45,020 nucleotides of DNA from Albidovulum marisflavi (GTDB taxonomy: Bacteria; Pseudomonadota; Alphaproteobacteria; Rhodobacterales; Rhodobacteraceae): contig NZ_JAOWKY010000007.1 of NCBI RefSeq assembly GCF_025751435.1, positions 1 through 45,020 on the forward strand. Direction: 5' to 3'. The notes below the pieces were generated by a model, which saw only the letters and a list, made by a program, of their open reading frames with translations, was not told where the DNA came from and did no database searches. A program made the position numbers and the translations under genes. Below, piece after piece: positions 19,525-28,294 of the stretch; positions within the stretch are counted from its first letter, which is position 1; every line of letters begins with the position of its first letter.

Positions 19525-20139
19525 TCAGTTGGCGGTAGCGGCATCGGTCGGGACGGTTTCCGCGGCGGCCTGATCCTCGCGTGGCAGAAGCGCACGGGCG
19601 GCGGCCGCTTCGGGGGTGAACCAGGCCTTGTTGTCTTCCAGCCAATCCTCGATCTTGAGCGCCGCGTTGGAAGCCAGGCGCTGCATCTGCTCTTCCTTGG
19701 ACGAGGTCAGGCCAGAGCCCACGAAGGTTTCGCCCGAACCCTTTTCGAAGACCGTGAACCGGCGCGGCTCGGCATTCACGCGGCGACCGGCCGTGTCGTC
19801 CCAGACATTCACGGTGATCGCCAGAACGGACTTGGGCGACAGCACGATGGGGATGCCCGGAACCGCCAGGGCATAGGCATCGACGCCGATCCCGATGTGA
19901 TACAGCTTCTCGCCCGTCTGCTGATCGAAGCGCGCCGAGATCTCCTTCTTGATCGCCGCTTCCCATTCCTCCGCCGTGGCCTTGCGCGACGGTCCCACGG
20001 GCTGCGCGTTCGCTGCCACCACGATGTTGTAGCCAAGGGCGAAATCACCCAAGGGCTTGCTCGGGTACTGGTCGGCGGGCGTGCAGGCCGCGGCAAGCGC
20101 GACGGCAGCAAGGGCGGCAAAACGTTTGAAGGTCGTCAT
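19525..20139 (-). CDS. Probable lipoprotein of unknown function
   Basis: The gene encodes 204 aa. The start chosen is ATG 20139 ([21 protein letters not shown]), preceded by AGAGGA; the longer ORF lacks a ribosome-binding site. The N terminus is a short basic-hydrophobic signal ending AAAC at Cys19, a near-consensus lipobox with Ala rather than Leu at -3, so membrane anchoring is probable but not certain. The mature part has [22 protein letters not shown] and an [24 protein letters not shown] segment, suggesting a soluble mixed alpha/beta domain. I do not recognise the family. It is divergent from the P450 gene and lies upstream of tuf with its own stop-proximal T-run. Confidence 0.8.
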   Translation of the reverse strand: MTTFKRFAALAAVALAAACTPADQYPSKPLGDFALGYNIVVAANAQPVGPSRKATAEEWEAAIKKEISARFDQQTGEKLYHIGIGVDAYALAVPGIPIVLSPKSVLAITVNVWDDTAGRRVNAEPRRFTVFEKGSGETFVGSGLTSSKEEQMQRLASNAALKIEDWLEDNKAWFTPEAAAARALLPREDQAAAETVPTDAATAN

Positions 20140-20204
20140 GGCATCCTCTGATCCGGGGCCCGCAAGACTTAGCGGCTTCGTCCCTGTCCTGCAATCGCGG
20201 CGAC

Positions 20205-20232
20205 TTGGCGGACCCGCGTGACGCATTATATT
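20205..20232 (+). promoter_or_regulatory. Possible promoter of the cytochrome P450 gene
   Basis: TTGGCG (20205-20210), a 16-base spacer and TATATT (20227-20232) form a reasonable sigma-70-type promoter. Initiation about seven bases downstream would place the 5' end at the ATG of 20238, so the transcript would be leaderless or have a leader of about ten bases ending at the ATG of 20250. Confidence 0.45.
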
Positions 20233-20249
20233 GGCGGATGGAGGTTCCG

Positions 20250-21614
20250 ATGGACACGCCTGCCCCGTCCGCCGCCTTGCCGGCCCGCGTCAGACTTGCG
20301 ACAGATCCGATGGGCATCTGGGGCTCATTCCGTACGGCGCGCAAAAACCTGCTGGGACTGATCCCGGAAATCGCGACGCGCCAGCCGATCGTGTCCGGCC
20401 GCACCGGCAAGCGCTGGCACATGGTCATGGATCCCGAGGCGAACCGCCACATCCTGAAGGACGCGCTGGACGATTATCCCAAATCCGACGTCACCAAGCT
20501 GATCCTTGCCCCCGCGATCGGTCAAAGCCTGTTCATCGCCGAGGGCCAGCACTGGCGCTGGCAGCGGCGGGCCGCCGCGCCGGCCTTTTCGGTGCGAAAC
20601 GTGCAGGCTCTGGCGCCGGTGATGAGCGCGGCCGCAGAACGGGCGGCGGAGCGCATCGCATCGGCCGCAGGCCGCGCAGCCGATCTCTACCAGGAAATGG
20701 TGACAGCTACGTTCGAAGTCATTTCCGACGTGACCTTCTCGGGCGCCGAGGGGTTCGATCGCGCCGCCGTTCATCGCGCCATCGACGCCTATATCGCGCA
20801 GACGGCGAAGATTTCGCTGCTGGACATCCTTGGTGCGCCGATGTGGGTTCCCAGACCCGGTCGCGTCATCTCCGGCCCCGCGATGCGCGAGATGAAGCAC
20901 ATCGCGGACCTTGCGATCGACAACCGCAGGCAGGCAGGGCGGCGCGCCGTGCCCGATCTTCTGGATCTGTTGCTCGAGGGCGAGGACCCCGAAACCGGGC
21001 GGCGCATGGACACCGCCGAGGTTCGCGACAACCTGCTGACATTCATCGTTGCAGGGCACGAGACGACGGCCCTGACACTGGCCTGGGCGCTTTATCTGTG
21101 CGCGTTCGACCCGACGGTGCAGGATCGCGCACGGGTCGAGGCGCGGGAAGCGCTAGGGGACCGGGCGGCCACGGCGTCGGACCTGCCCGCCCTGCCCTAT
21201 ATCCGCCGGATCGTCGACGAGGCGCTGCGGCTCTATCCGCCCGCCGCATTCCTGTCGCGCACCGCCCGCAAGGCCGATTGTCTTTGCGGACGGGAAGTCA
21301 GACCGGGCGACACCGTCATGCTTCCGATCTATGCGCTGCATCGCAACCATCTTCTGTGGAAGAACCCGGACAGGTTCGATCCCGACCGGTTTTCTGATGC
21401 CGGTTCCATCGACAGGTTCGCCTATCTGCCCTTCGGCGCGGGACCGCGCATCTGCATCGGCGCTTCCTTTGCCCTGCAGGAGGCCGTGATAATCCTTGCA
21501 ACGCTTTTGGCGCGGTTCCGCTTTGAGCGGGTTCCCGGACGCGAACCGGATCCCGTCCTTATCCTGACGCTACGGCCGCAAGGCGGGGTCTGGCTTCGCG
21601 TCGAGCCGGCCTGA
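20250..21614 (+). CDS. Cytochrome P450
   Basis: The gene encodes a 454-aa heme-thiolate monooxygenase. The oxygen-binding I-helix motif AGHETT is at residues 268-273. The K-helix ExxR is in DEALRLYPP, and the heme-binding loop FGAGPRICIG holds the axial Cys402. The ATG at 20250 has GGAGG five bases upstream; an ATG at 20238 is also possible. There is no N-terminal membrane anchor, so it should be cytoplasmic. No ferredoxin or reductase gene is nearby, so electrons must come from elsewhere. The substrate cannot be deduced from the sequence. It reads divergently from the lipoprotein gene. Confidence 0.95.
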   Translation: MDTPAPSAALPARVRLATDPMGIWGSFRTARKNLLGLIPEIATRQPIVSGRTGKRWHMVMDPEANRHILKDALDDYPKSDVTKLILAPAIGQSLFIAEGQHWRWQRRAAAPAFSVRNVQALAPVMSAAAERAAERIASAAGRAADLYQEMVTATFEVISDVTFSGAEGFDRAAVHRAIDAYIAQTAKISLLDILGAPMWVPRPGRVISGPAMREMKHIADLAIDNRRQAGRRAVPDLLDLLLEGEDPETGRRMDTAEVRDNLLTFIVAGHETTALTLAWALYLCAFDPTVQDRARVEAREALGDRAATASDLPALPYIRRIVDEALRLYPPAAFLSRTARKADCLCGREVRPGDTVMLPIYALHRNHLLWKNPDRFDPDRFSDAGSIDRFAYLPFGAGPRICIGASFALQEAVIILATLLARFRFERVPGREPDPVLILTLRPQGGVWLRVEPA

Positions 21615-21701
21615 GAACATCGCGAGGTCAGTTGCAGGCGCCTTGGCGCTATCTTCCAGGGCACGCACATCAGGACGGCAAGGTCCGAAAGGAGGTCCAA
21701 G

Positions 21702-22544
21702 ATGACTGATTCGACCAAACGCGCACCCAGAAAGATCTTTCCTGGAAAATGGGCGACGCTAACCGCAGGAGGCGCGGCCTTGGGGATGGCGGTCGCAGGC
21801 GTCACGCACGCGGGAACCGCCACCGGAGACGTGACAGGCAACCCGACTGCCCCGATTGAAAAGCTTTGGCTGGCCCAGACCGAAGGGGGCGAAGGCGGGG
21901 AAGGCGGCATGGCCAGCGCGGCCTCGCCAGAAATGGCCTATCTTGGCAATCTGTCCCTGCTCGAAGGGCATATGAAGGGCGCGGTCATGCTCTACGCGCG
22001 CGGGCTGAGCGATGAGGCCGTCGGGCTCGCGGGACATCCCGAGGCAGAGATCATGGATACGATCCGCGAGGACATGGCCGCCAGGAGTGCCCAAGATTTC
22101 ACACCCAAGCTGGAAGCCGTCGGCAGCGCCATGGCCGAAGGTGCCCCGCTGGAAGATGTGCAGGCCGCGATGAACACGCTGTCCGAAGCGATCGGGGCCG
22201 CGCGCGGGATGTCCGAAGCCGATGCAGAGCTCCGCATGGACGAGATCGTTGACTTGGTCCGCGCCGCGGCGGACGAGTATGAAAGCAGCATCGAGAACGG
22301 CGCGGTCACCGACCAGATTGCCTTTTACGAGGCCCGCGGCTTCATCGAAGTCGCGCGTGATCGTGCGGCAGGCTTGACGGCTGACCCCGAAGTTTCGGGC
22401 ATCTCAGAACAGGTGATCGATGCGCTGGCCGCCATGGACGGCGCATTCGACCCGATGAGCGCCGGTTCTTCGCCCCAAGACGCCGTCAGCATCATCCGGG
22501 GCGCTGCCGCCAAGATCGAACTTCTTGGCTACAAGCTCAGGTAG
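21702..22544 (+). CDS. Exported His/Glu-containing protein, possibly metal-related
   Basis: The gene encodes 280 aa, with a strong AAGGAGG ribosome-binding site 6 bases before the ATG. A basic N terminus and hydrophobic segment (residues 17-36) ending THA suggest Sec export. A glycine/glutamate linker (EGGEGGEGG, 61-69) precedes an all-helical domain. LSLLEGHMKGA (His90) and AGHPEAEIMDTI (His112, Glu114/116) are reminiscent of the HxxE metal sites of imelysin/EfeO-like proteins, but the match is weak and I do not assign the family. It lies 7 bases upstream of an Fe(II)-dependent hydroxylase gene and is probably cotranscribed with it, which fits a role in iron handling. That role is inference. 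Confidence 0.7.
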   Translation: MTDSTKRAPRKIFPGKWATLTAGGAALGMAVAGVTHAGTATGDVTGNPTAPIEKLWLAQTEGGEGGEGGMASAASPEMAYLGNLSLLEGHMKGAVMLYARGLSDEAVGLAGHPEAEIMDTIREDMAARSAQDFTPKLEAVGSAMAEGAPLEDVQAAMNTLSEAIGAARGMSEADAELRMDEIVDLVRAAADEYESSIENGAVTDQIAFYEARGFIEVARDRAAGLTADPEVSGISEQVIDALAAMDGAFDPMSAGSSPQDAVSIIRGAAAKIELLGYKLR

Positions 22545-22551
22545 CGTTCCC

Positions 22552-23208
22552 ATGTTCCTGGCGCTTGAGCGTGTGCTGAGCACGGAAGAGGCGGGCGCAT
22601 TGCGCGATGCGGCGGCCGCCCTTTCCTTCGGCGACGGCCGCGCCAGCGCCGGTCGCTTCGCGCAGGCAGTGAAGGCCAATGACCAGGCGCTGCCCTCCCC
22701 CGATCTGGAGGCTATCCGAGACAAGGTGACCGCCTCTCTGATGGCGCATCCGGTCTTCGGCACCGCGGCGCGGCCCAAGGCAATGACCCGTCCCATCATC
22801 TCTCGCTACCGGCAAGGACAGGCCTACGGGCTGCATGTCGACGACGCGGTGATGCAGGGGATCCGGACCGACCTGTCCTTCACGCTTTTCCTGTCGGAAC
22901 CCGACAGCTACGAAGGCGGCGCGTTGATCATCGCGGACAAGATCGAGGAGCGCGCCTTCAAGCTGGGCGCGGGCGATGCCATCCTCTACCCGTCGACCAT
23001 GTTGCACCGGGTCGAGCCGGTTTCGTCCGGCACGCGGCTTTGCGCCGTGGGGTGGGTACAAAGCCGCATCCGTTCAGCCGAGCAGCGAGAGCTTCTGTTC
23101 GACCTCGACCAGTCGATCACGGCGCTGTTTGAGGCGGAAGGGAAAAGCGACGCATTCGACACGCTGTGCCGCACGCGATCCAACCTGATCCGGATGTGGG
23201 CGGATTAG
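22552..23208 (+). CDS. PKHD-type Fe(II)/2-oxoglutarate-dependent hydroxylase
   Basis: The gene encodes 218 aa of the YbiX/PiuC family. The iron ligands are His95 and Asp97 (LHVDDAV) and His152 (LHRVEPV). Arg162 (GTRLCAVGW) is placed to bind 2-oxoglutarate. Length is normal for the family, about 225 aa. The start is ATG 22552, giving MFLALERVLSTEEAG, the usual N terminus; the ORF can be extended into the previous gene without support. Relatives are often iron-regulated and linked to siderophore uptake in other bacteria; here the only partner is the upstream exported protein. The gene converges with the M48 peptidase gene, leaving a 5-base gap. Confidence 0.92.
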   Translation: MFLALERVLSTEEAGALRDAAAALSFGDGRASAGRFAQAVKANDQALPSPDLEAIRDKVTASLMAHPVFGTAARPKAMTRPIISRYRQGQAYGLHVDDAVMQGIRTDLSFTLFLSEPDSYEGGALIIADKIEERAFKLGAGDAILYPSTMLHRVEPVSSGTRLCAVGWVQSRIRSAEQRELLFDLDQSITALFEAEGKSDAFDTLCRTRSNLIRMWAD

Positions 23209-23213
23209 GCCGC

Positions 23214-24338
23214 TCAGTCGCAGATCCGCTTGAGCGCCTGCCAGTCGACGTCATCAAGGATGCGGCCATCCGCGTTCTCAAGGCCAGCCGCCCGCATCTT
23301 TGCGGCCCGGCCGGCGCCGAGCGGATGGGAAGACAGGTATTCCGGAATGTCATCGGTGAGGGTGGCGATACGCCCGAAGAATTCGGCCAGGGGCGCGGCG
23401 GATATGCCCGCATCACCTAGAAGCATCAGGGCGTAGTCGTCCGCGGCCTCTTCCGCATCACGCGTATAGGCGGCCTGCATCAGGTGTTCGCCCGCTATGC
23501 CGACAAGGGTACCGCCCGAGACGTCGCCAAGAACGATCGACAAGATGCCGGCAGAGCCCGCCGCACGCATCGTCAGCCGGGTGGGATCCCGGTGGACCGC
23601 GTGGCCGATTTCATGGCCAAGAACCCCGGCCACCTCCTCTGCGCTGGCGGCCTTGTCCAGCAGTCCGCGAAAGATCACGATCTGGCCGCCCGGCGCCGTA
23701 AGCGCGTTGGGCATGGGGTGGTTGTAAACCCGAACGTCCAGATCGTAGGGAATCGTCTGTCCCCTGGTCAGCCTTGCGGTCATCCGATCAAGCGCTGCCC
23801 GTCCTTTCGGATCGTCGCACACCATCTGTTCGTCGCCGTCACGGAACAGGTATTCGACCTGCGCCATCACTGCGCGTCCGAAGGCGACCTCCTGCTCAAG
23901 GGGAATGCGCTCGGCCAGGAAATTCGCCAGACCCGGCAGGATCACGAACAGCATCATGGCGACGGCGCCCGCCGCGCCCGCAAGCCACAGCGCCACTTTT
24001 CGGTAGGTTCCGGGCCGCAGGTCGCGCTTGAATAGCGAAGGCCGGGTCCGGCGAAGCCACGCGACGGCACCGGGATCGGACACGAAAAGCCGCGCCGGGT
24101 CGCGGGGCGACTCGTCCGTGCTGTCGGCATACAAGGTCAGCGTGAGCGAGGCAGGGTTCGACTGGTCGGCCAGCGCCCGGATCCGGTCGAACGGCCAGAC
24201 GACAGGGGTCAGGTCCGGCGCATCGAACAGGACCGCCAGCCCCAGCCGGTCCTGCGTGGGCGCGATCAGGACAGGGTGACGCCTGGCTGTCGTCCCGTCA
24301 TAGAAGACCGCCGGCACCTGTCCTTCGGGCGCGCTCAT
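23214..24338 (-). CDS. Membrane-anchored M48-family zinc metallopeptidase
   Basis: The gene encodes 374 aa. An N-terminal region of about 110 residues without obvious motifs precedes one TM segment (about 114-138). The peptidase domain has the HEIGH zinc motif at 242-246 and a third ligand in RDAEEAADDYA (Glu296, with Asp300 in the usual follow-up position), as in HtpX/Oma1-type M48 enzymes. Ser-His-Pro-Leu near the C terminus is the M48 C-terminal signature. The active site should face the periplasm if the N terminus is cytoplasmic. Its start codon overlaps the stop of the DUF898 gene by 4 bases, so the two are translationally coupled and probably act together at the membrane. The substrate is unknown. 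Confidence 0.93.
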   Translation of the reverse strand: MSAPEGQVPAVFYDGTTARRHPVLIAPTQDRLGLAVLFDAPDLTPVVWPFDRIRALADQSNPASLTLTLYADSTDESPRDPARLFVSDPGAVAWLRRTRPSLFKRDLRPGTYRKVALWLAGAAGAVAMMLFVILPGLANFLAERIPLEQEVAFGRAVMAQVEYLFRDGDEQMVCDDPKGRAALDRMTARLTRGQTIPYDLDVRVYNHPMPNALTAPGGQIVIFRGLLDKAASAEEVAGVLGHEIGHAVHRDPTRLTMRAAGSAGILSIVLGDVSGGTLVGIAGEHLMQAAYTRDAEEAADDYALMLLGDAGISAAPLAEFFGRIATLTDDIPEYLSSHPLGAGRAAKMRAAGLENADGRILDDVDWQALKRICD

Positions 24339-25525
24339 ATTGCCGCACCGATATCGAGCGCGTCGGCAAAGCCTTCGGCATCGGCGCCCCGGTCATGCGG
24401 ACGCTGGCGCACGGATTGAAGTGCTTCCAGATTGAGGACCGTCAGCGTTTCGCAGAAATGCGCGATCAACGGCTGTGTTATGTAGGCAAGCGTCAGCGCG
24501 CCGAACACGGCGAAGGTGGCAAGATACAGCAGCGCGACGATGACGATGCCCGCGGCGCCTGTGCCTTCCGCCCCCGTCAACGATCCGACCGCGACCGCCG
24601 TCAAAGCACTTGCCACCGCAAAGATCGCACCGCCCGCCAGGCCCACGGCCAGAAACCCAAGCGCATAGATCGCGATCACGCGCCCGACGCGAGGTTCCGC
24701 GACAAAGCCGACACTGCCGCCCAGCATCTTGTGAGAATCGAGGTAGCGGCGACTGCGCACCGCATAGAAGGCCCAGCCGAAGAATCCCCATCCGTATCCA
24801 AGAACGCCCAGCGGCACTGCGCGCGTCGGGTCCTCGGTCAAGGCCAGAAGGACCACGGATGCGGCCAGGATCGCCGCGGCGATGCCAAGGTGTATCATCG
24901 CCGGATACAGCGCCACCCAACGCCCGCCCTGTACGAAGCGCGCATCGCCATAATGCGTCCTGTCGGCCTTGTACTTTTCGAGCCAGAAGGTCTGCCGCGG
25001 CAGCAGGATTCCAAGCGTCAGCAAAGTCATCAGATAGTGAAGCAGCGCGCGCCAGACATAGCCCCAGGCGGCCGCATCCATGCCGAAGCGGATGCCGCGC
25101 AGACGGGTCCGCGCCATCAGATAGCGCCGCGCCCGGTAGCTTGCGAACAGCATCAGTGGCAAAACTGCGAGCAGCGAGATGTAGATGACCGCAAGCTGCA
25201 TCAGCGCTTCTTCTCCGCTCTCGGGCTCGACCACGAAGTGCAGGCCGAAATAGAAAAGAAGCAGTTGGACGATGCCCAGGTAGACCGCCAGGATCACGAC
25301 CGCGGCCAGAAAGCCCAGGAGTTTCTCAAGCCCGGTTCCGGAGTATTCCAACCTGTCGCCGTCGACCGAAACCGAGGACCAGAGGTAGCGGCGGATGCGG
25401 GTCTTTGCCCAGAACCGGTAGATGCCAAGCGTCAGAACCGTCAGAAGACCGGTTTTCAACGCCAGTCCGAAAAGGCTTCCCCGTTCACCCGTGTAGCCAA
25501 CGGCGGTATGCGAACCAGGGACCAT
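24335..25525 (-). CDS. DUF898 (YjgN-type) integral membrane protein
   Basis: The gene encodes 396 aa with many hydrophobic segments. Two related halves each contain the family hallmark seen as TLGIYRFWAKTRIRRYLW near residue 40 and TLGILLPRQTFWLEKYKAD near residue 175. The function of DUF898 proteins is unknown. An AAAGG site lies upstream of the ATG. The gene begins 15 bases after parC and overlaps the M48 peptidase gene by 4 bases (ATGA), giving a parC-DUF898-M48 operon. The coupling with a membrane peptidase suggests a shared envelope quality-control or processing role, which is inference from context only. Confidence 0.9.
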   Translation of the reverse strand: MVPGSHTAVGYTGERGSLFGLALKTGLLTVLTLGIYRFWAKTRIRRYLWSSVSVDGDRLEYSGTGLEKLLGFLAAVVILAVYLGIVQLLLFYFGLHFVVEPESGEEALMQLAVIYISLLAVLPLMLFASYRARRYLMARTRLRGIRFGMDAAAWGYVWRALLHYLMTLLTLGILLPRQTFWLEKYKADRTHYGDARFVQGGRWVALYPAMIHLGIAAAILAASVVLLALTEDPTRAVPLGVLGYGWGFFGWAFYAVRSRRYLDSHKMLGGSVGFVAEPRVGRVIAIYALGFLAVGLAGGAIFAVASALTAVAVGSLTGAEGTGAAGIVIVALLYLATFAVFGALTLAYITQPLIAHFCETLTVLNLEALQSVRQRPHDRGADAEGFADALDIGAAI

Positions 25526-25540
25526 TTCGAATGCCTTTCA

Positions 25541-27886
25541 TCAGGTGAACCTGTTGTCCCTCGGGAATCCGTGCGGCGGTGCCTTGCCAACGCCCGCCCG
25601 CTTGGCGACCCAGTCGGCCATCGGCTCGGTCCGGGTGTTTCCGTTCGACATGGCCCAGGACAGACCCTTTGCCATATCGAAGGTCGTGAGGTCCGAAAGG
25701 CCGCCATCCAGCTCAAGCACGCCCTGACGCCCTCGCGCCAGGTTGTACTTCTGCAGCCGGACTCCCTTGCCGCGAGACATCTCGGGCAGCTCCTCAAGCG
25801 GGAACACCAGAAGCTTGCGGTTCTTCGAGACGACCGCGACATGGTCGCCTGCGACCGGCTTGCACACGATCGCCCTGGCGTCCTCGCCAAGGTTCATCAC
25901 CTGCTTGCCCGCGCGCGTCTGGGCGACCACCTCATCCGCGAGGACAACGAACCCCTCGCCGGTCGAAGAGGCGACGATGTATTTCGCGCCCGGCCGGTAG
26001 ACGATCAGATCAATGATCTCTGCCTCGTTCGGAAGGTCGACCATGAGCCTGACAGGCTCGCCCATGCCGCGTCCGCCCGGCAAGTTCGCCCCCAGCAGCG
26101 TGTAGAACCGACCGTTGCTGCCTGCCAGGAGGATCTTGTCGGTCGTTTCCGCGTGGAAGATGAAGCGGCCTTCGTCCCCGTCCTTGAACTTCACCTCGGC
26201 GTCCAGCGGCTGGTGCCCCTTCATCGCGCGGATCCAGCCCATCCTGGAACAGATCACGGTGATCGGCTCGCGTTCGATCATCGCCTCAAGCGGCACATCC
26301 TCGACCTCGGCCGCATCGGCGAAGGCAGAACGCCGCGCGCCGCCCGGCGCGGACTTGCCGAACTGTTTCTGGATGTCCTTCAACTCGCCCGAGATCTGCT
26401 TCCATTGAAGCGCTTCCGACGCCAGAAGCGCGTCCAGCCCGGCACGCTCGCGCATCAGGTCGTCCCGTTCGCGCAGCAGCTCGATCTCCTCGAGCCGGCG
26501 CAGCGAGCGGAGCCGCATGTTCAGGATCGCCTCGGCCTGAACTTCGGTCAGGCCGTCGGCGGCACGCGAAAGCGACAGGGGCGACACGTAATCCTTCTCG
26601 GATGTCGCGCGGGCCTGCTTGCGCGCCCAGTCTTCGGCCATCAGAGCGGCCTTGGGATCGGCGTCGTAGCGGATGATGTCGATCACCCGATCGAGGTTCA
26701 GGAAGGCGGTGATGAAGCCTTGCAGGACTTCCAGCCGGTGGTCGATCTTCTCCACCCTGTGCCGGGAGCGGCGGATCAGCACTTCGCGCCGGTGATCCAG
26801 AAAGGCGCGCAGAACTTCCTTCAGCGAACAGACCTTGGGCGTGCGCCCGTCGATCAGCACGTTCATGTTCAGGCTGAAGCGCGTCTCAAGATCGGAGTTG
26901 CGGAACAGCATGCCCATCAACATGTCCGCATCGACATTCTTCGAGCGCGGCTCGAGCACGATGCGGATATCGTCCGCGCTTTCGTCGCGCACATCGGCCA
27001 GAAGCGGTACCTTCTTGGTCTGGATCACCTCGGCCAGACGCTCGATCAACTTGGACTTCTGAACCTGGTAGGGGATCTCGGTCACGACGATCTGCCAGGT
27101 GCCGCGGCCAAGATCCTCGACCTGCCAGCGGGCACGGGTCCGGAACGATCCGCGGCCCGTGCGATAGGCTTCAAGGATCGTTTCGCGCGGCTCGACGATC
27201 ACGCCGCCGGTCGGAAAGTCCGGACCGGGCACATGCGCCAGAAGCGCCTCGTCGGTCACGTTCCGGTCCTTGATCATCACAAGGCAGGCGTCGACAAGTT
27301 CGTGGATGTTGTGCGGCGGGATGTTGGTCGCCATGCCCACCGCGATCCCCGAGGCGCCGTTGGCCAGAAGGTTCGGAAAGGCCGCAGGCAATACCACCGG
27401 CTCTTCCAGCGTGCCGTCATAGTTGGCGCGGAAGTCCACGGCATTTTCGGCCAGACCCTCCATCAGCGCTTCGGCCGCGGCGGTCAGGCGCGCCTCGGTG
27501 TAGCGCGAGGCGGCCGGATTGTCGCCGTCGATGTTGCCGAAGTTGCCCTGTCCGTCCACCAGCGGATAGCGGACGTTGAAATCCTGCGCGAGGCGCGCCA
27601 TCGCGTCATAGATCGCCGCATCGCCGTGCGGGTGATAGTTCCCCATCACGTCGCCAGAGATCTTGGCCGATTTCCGGAAGCCGCCCGAAGAAGAAAGCCT
27701 GAGCTCGCGCATCGCGTAAAGGATGCGACGGTGAACCGGCTTCAGCCCGTCGCGCGCATCCGGCAGCGCGCGGTGCATGATCGTCGAGAGCGCATAGGTC
27801 AGATAGCGCTCGCCGATGGCGCGGCTGAGAGGTTCGGAAATCTGGATCGGCCCGGTTGCGGGCTCGTTCGGGTCGGTGCTGCTCAT
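25541..27886 (-). CDS. parC: DNA topoisomerase IV subunit A
   Basis: The gene encodes 781 aa of the cleavage-religation subunit that decatenates chromosomes. The start is ATG 27886 ([12 protein letters not shown]); an upstream 60-residue extension is unsupported. The catalytic tyrosine is Tyr129 (ASRYTEARL). In the quinolone region [12 protein letters not shown], Ala90 and Asp94 occupy the positions of Escherichia coli ParC Ser80 and Glu84. The C-terminal beta-pinwheel has the degenerate repeats [20 protein letters not shown] and [12 protein letters not shown], plus a full-length ParC rather than GyrA tail. No strong ribosome-binding site is visible. It heads an operon with DUF898 and M48 genes. 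Confidence 0.96.
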   Translation of the reverse strand: MSSTDPNEPATGPIQISEPLSRAIGERYLTYALSTIMHRALPDARDGLKPVHRRILYAMRELRLSSSGGFRKSAKISGDVMGNYHPHGDAAIYDAMARLAQDFNVRYPLVDGQGNFGNIDGDNPAASRYTEARLTAAAEALMEGLAENAVDFRANYDGTLEEPVVLPAAFPNLLANGASGIAVGMATNIPPHNIHELVDACLVMIKDRNVTDEALLAHVPGPDFPTGGVIVEPRETILEAYRTGRGSFRTRARWQVEDLGRGTWQIVVTEIPYQVQKSKLIERLAEVIQTKKVPLLADVRDESADDIRIVLEPRSKNVDADMLMGMLFRNSDLETRFSLNMNVLIDGRTPKVCSLKEVLRAFLDHRREVLIRRSRHRVEKIDHRLEVLQGFITAFLNLDRVIDIIRYDADPKAALMAEDWARKQARATSEKDYVSPLSLSRAADGLTEVQAEAILNMRLRSLRRLEEIELLRERDDLMRERAGLDALLASEALQWKQISGELKDIQKQFGKSAPGGARRSAFADAAEVEDVPLEAMIEREPITVICSRMGWIRAMKGHQPLDAEVKFKDGDEGRFIFHAETTDKILLAGSNGRFYTLLGANLPGGRGMGEPVRLMVDLPNEAEIIDLIVYRPGAKYIVASSTGEGFVVLADEVVAQTRAGKQVMNLGEDARAIVCKPVAGDHVAVVSKNRKLLVFPLEELPEMSRGKGVRLQKYNLARGRQGVLELDGGLSDLTTFDMAKGLSWAMSNGNTRTEPMADWVAKRAGVGKAPPHGFPRDNRFT

Positions 27887-28081
27887 GCGGGATATGTAGC
27901 TGCCGCAGGGGGCTTGGTAAACCGACAATGAAGCGCATCGCCGCGAAAGCGATGACGAAATCGCGGACTTGCCGCACATGCGCCGACGTCGAGAATCGCG
28001 CCTTGCCGCAAAGGTCAGGACCGCCGGACACCTTGGCTTCCAGCCTCCGCTTTTGCCAGCTGGCATTAAGCAATGCCCGCC

Positions 28082-28106
28082 AATTGTAGCAATATTTGCT
28101 ACAATT
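28082..28106. promoter_or_regulatory. 25-bp AT-rich palindrome between parC and the kinase gene (candidate operator)
   Basis: Perfect 11-base arms (AATTGTAGCAA at 28082-28092 and TTGCTACAATT at 28096-28106) flank a TAT centre. It is strikingly AT-rich against GC-rich surroundings and sits in the 408-base divergent gap 27887-28294. On the minus strand its TTGCTA could serve as the -35 of a promoter with TAATGC 18 bases further on, leading to parC. It is 189 bases upstream of the kinase ATG. The symmetry suggests a dimeric regulator. Nothing else recognisable lies in this gap. Confidence 0.65.
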
Positions 28107-28294
28107 TGTTTGAAATCTCCGACCCGGGATTGAATTCGCCATTACGCCCACACAGCGCCCAACTTTCGCCCCTTTCTGAGAGAGAACCTAAACCCCGAGA
28201 ATACGACGGACTGTTTCTGTCTCCTGCATTTGTGAATGAGCCAGCGACAATCCCAGAAATACCGAACGACCGTTGAAATGTTGGGGAAGCGAAA

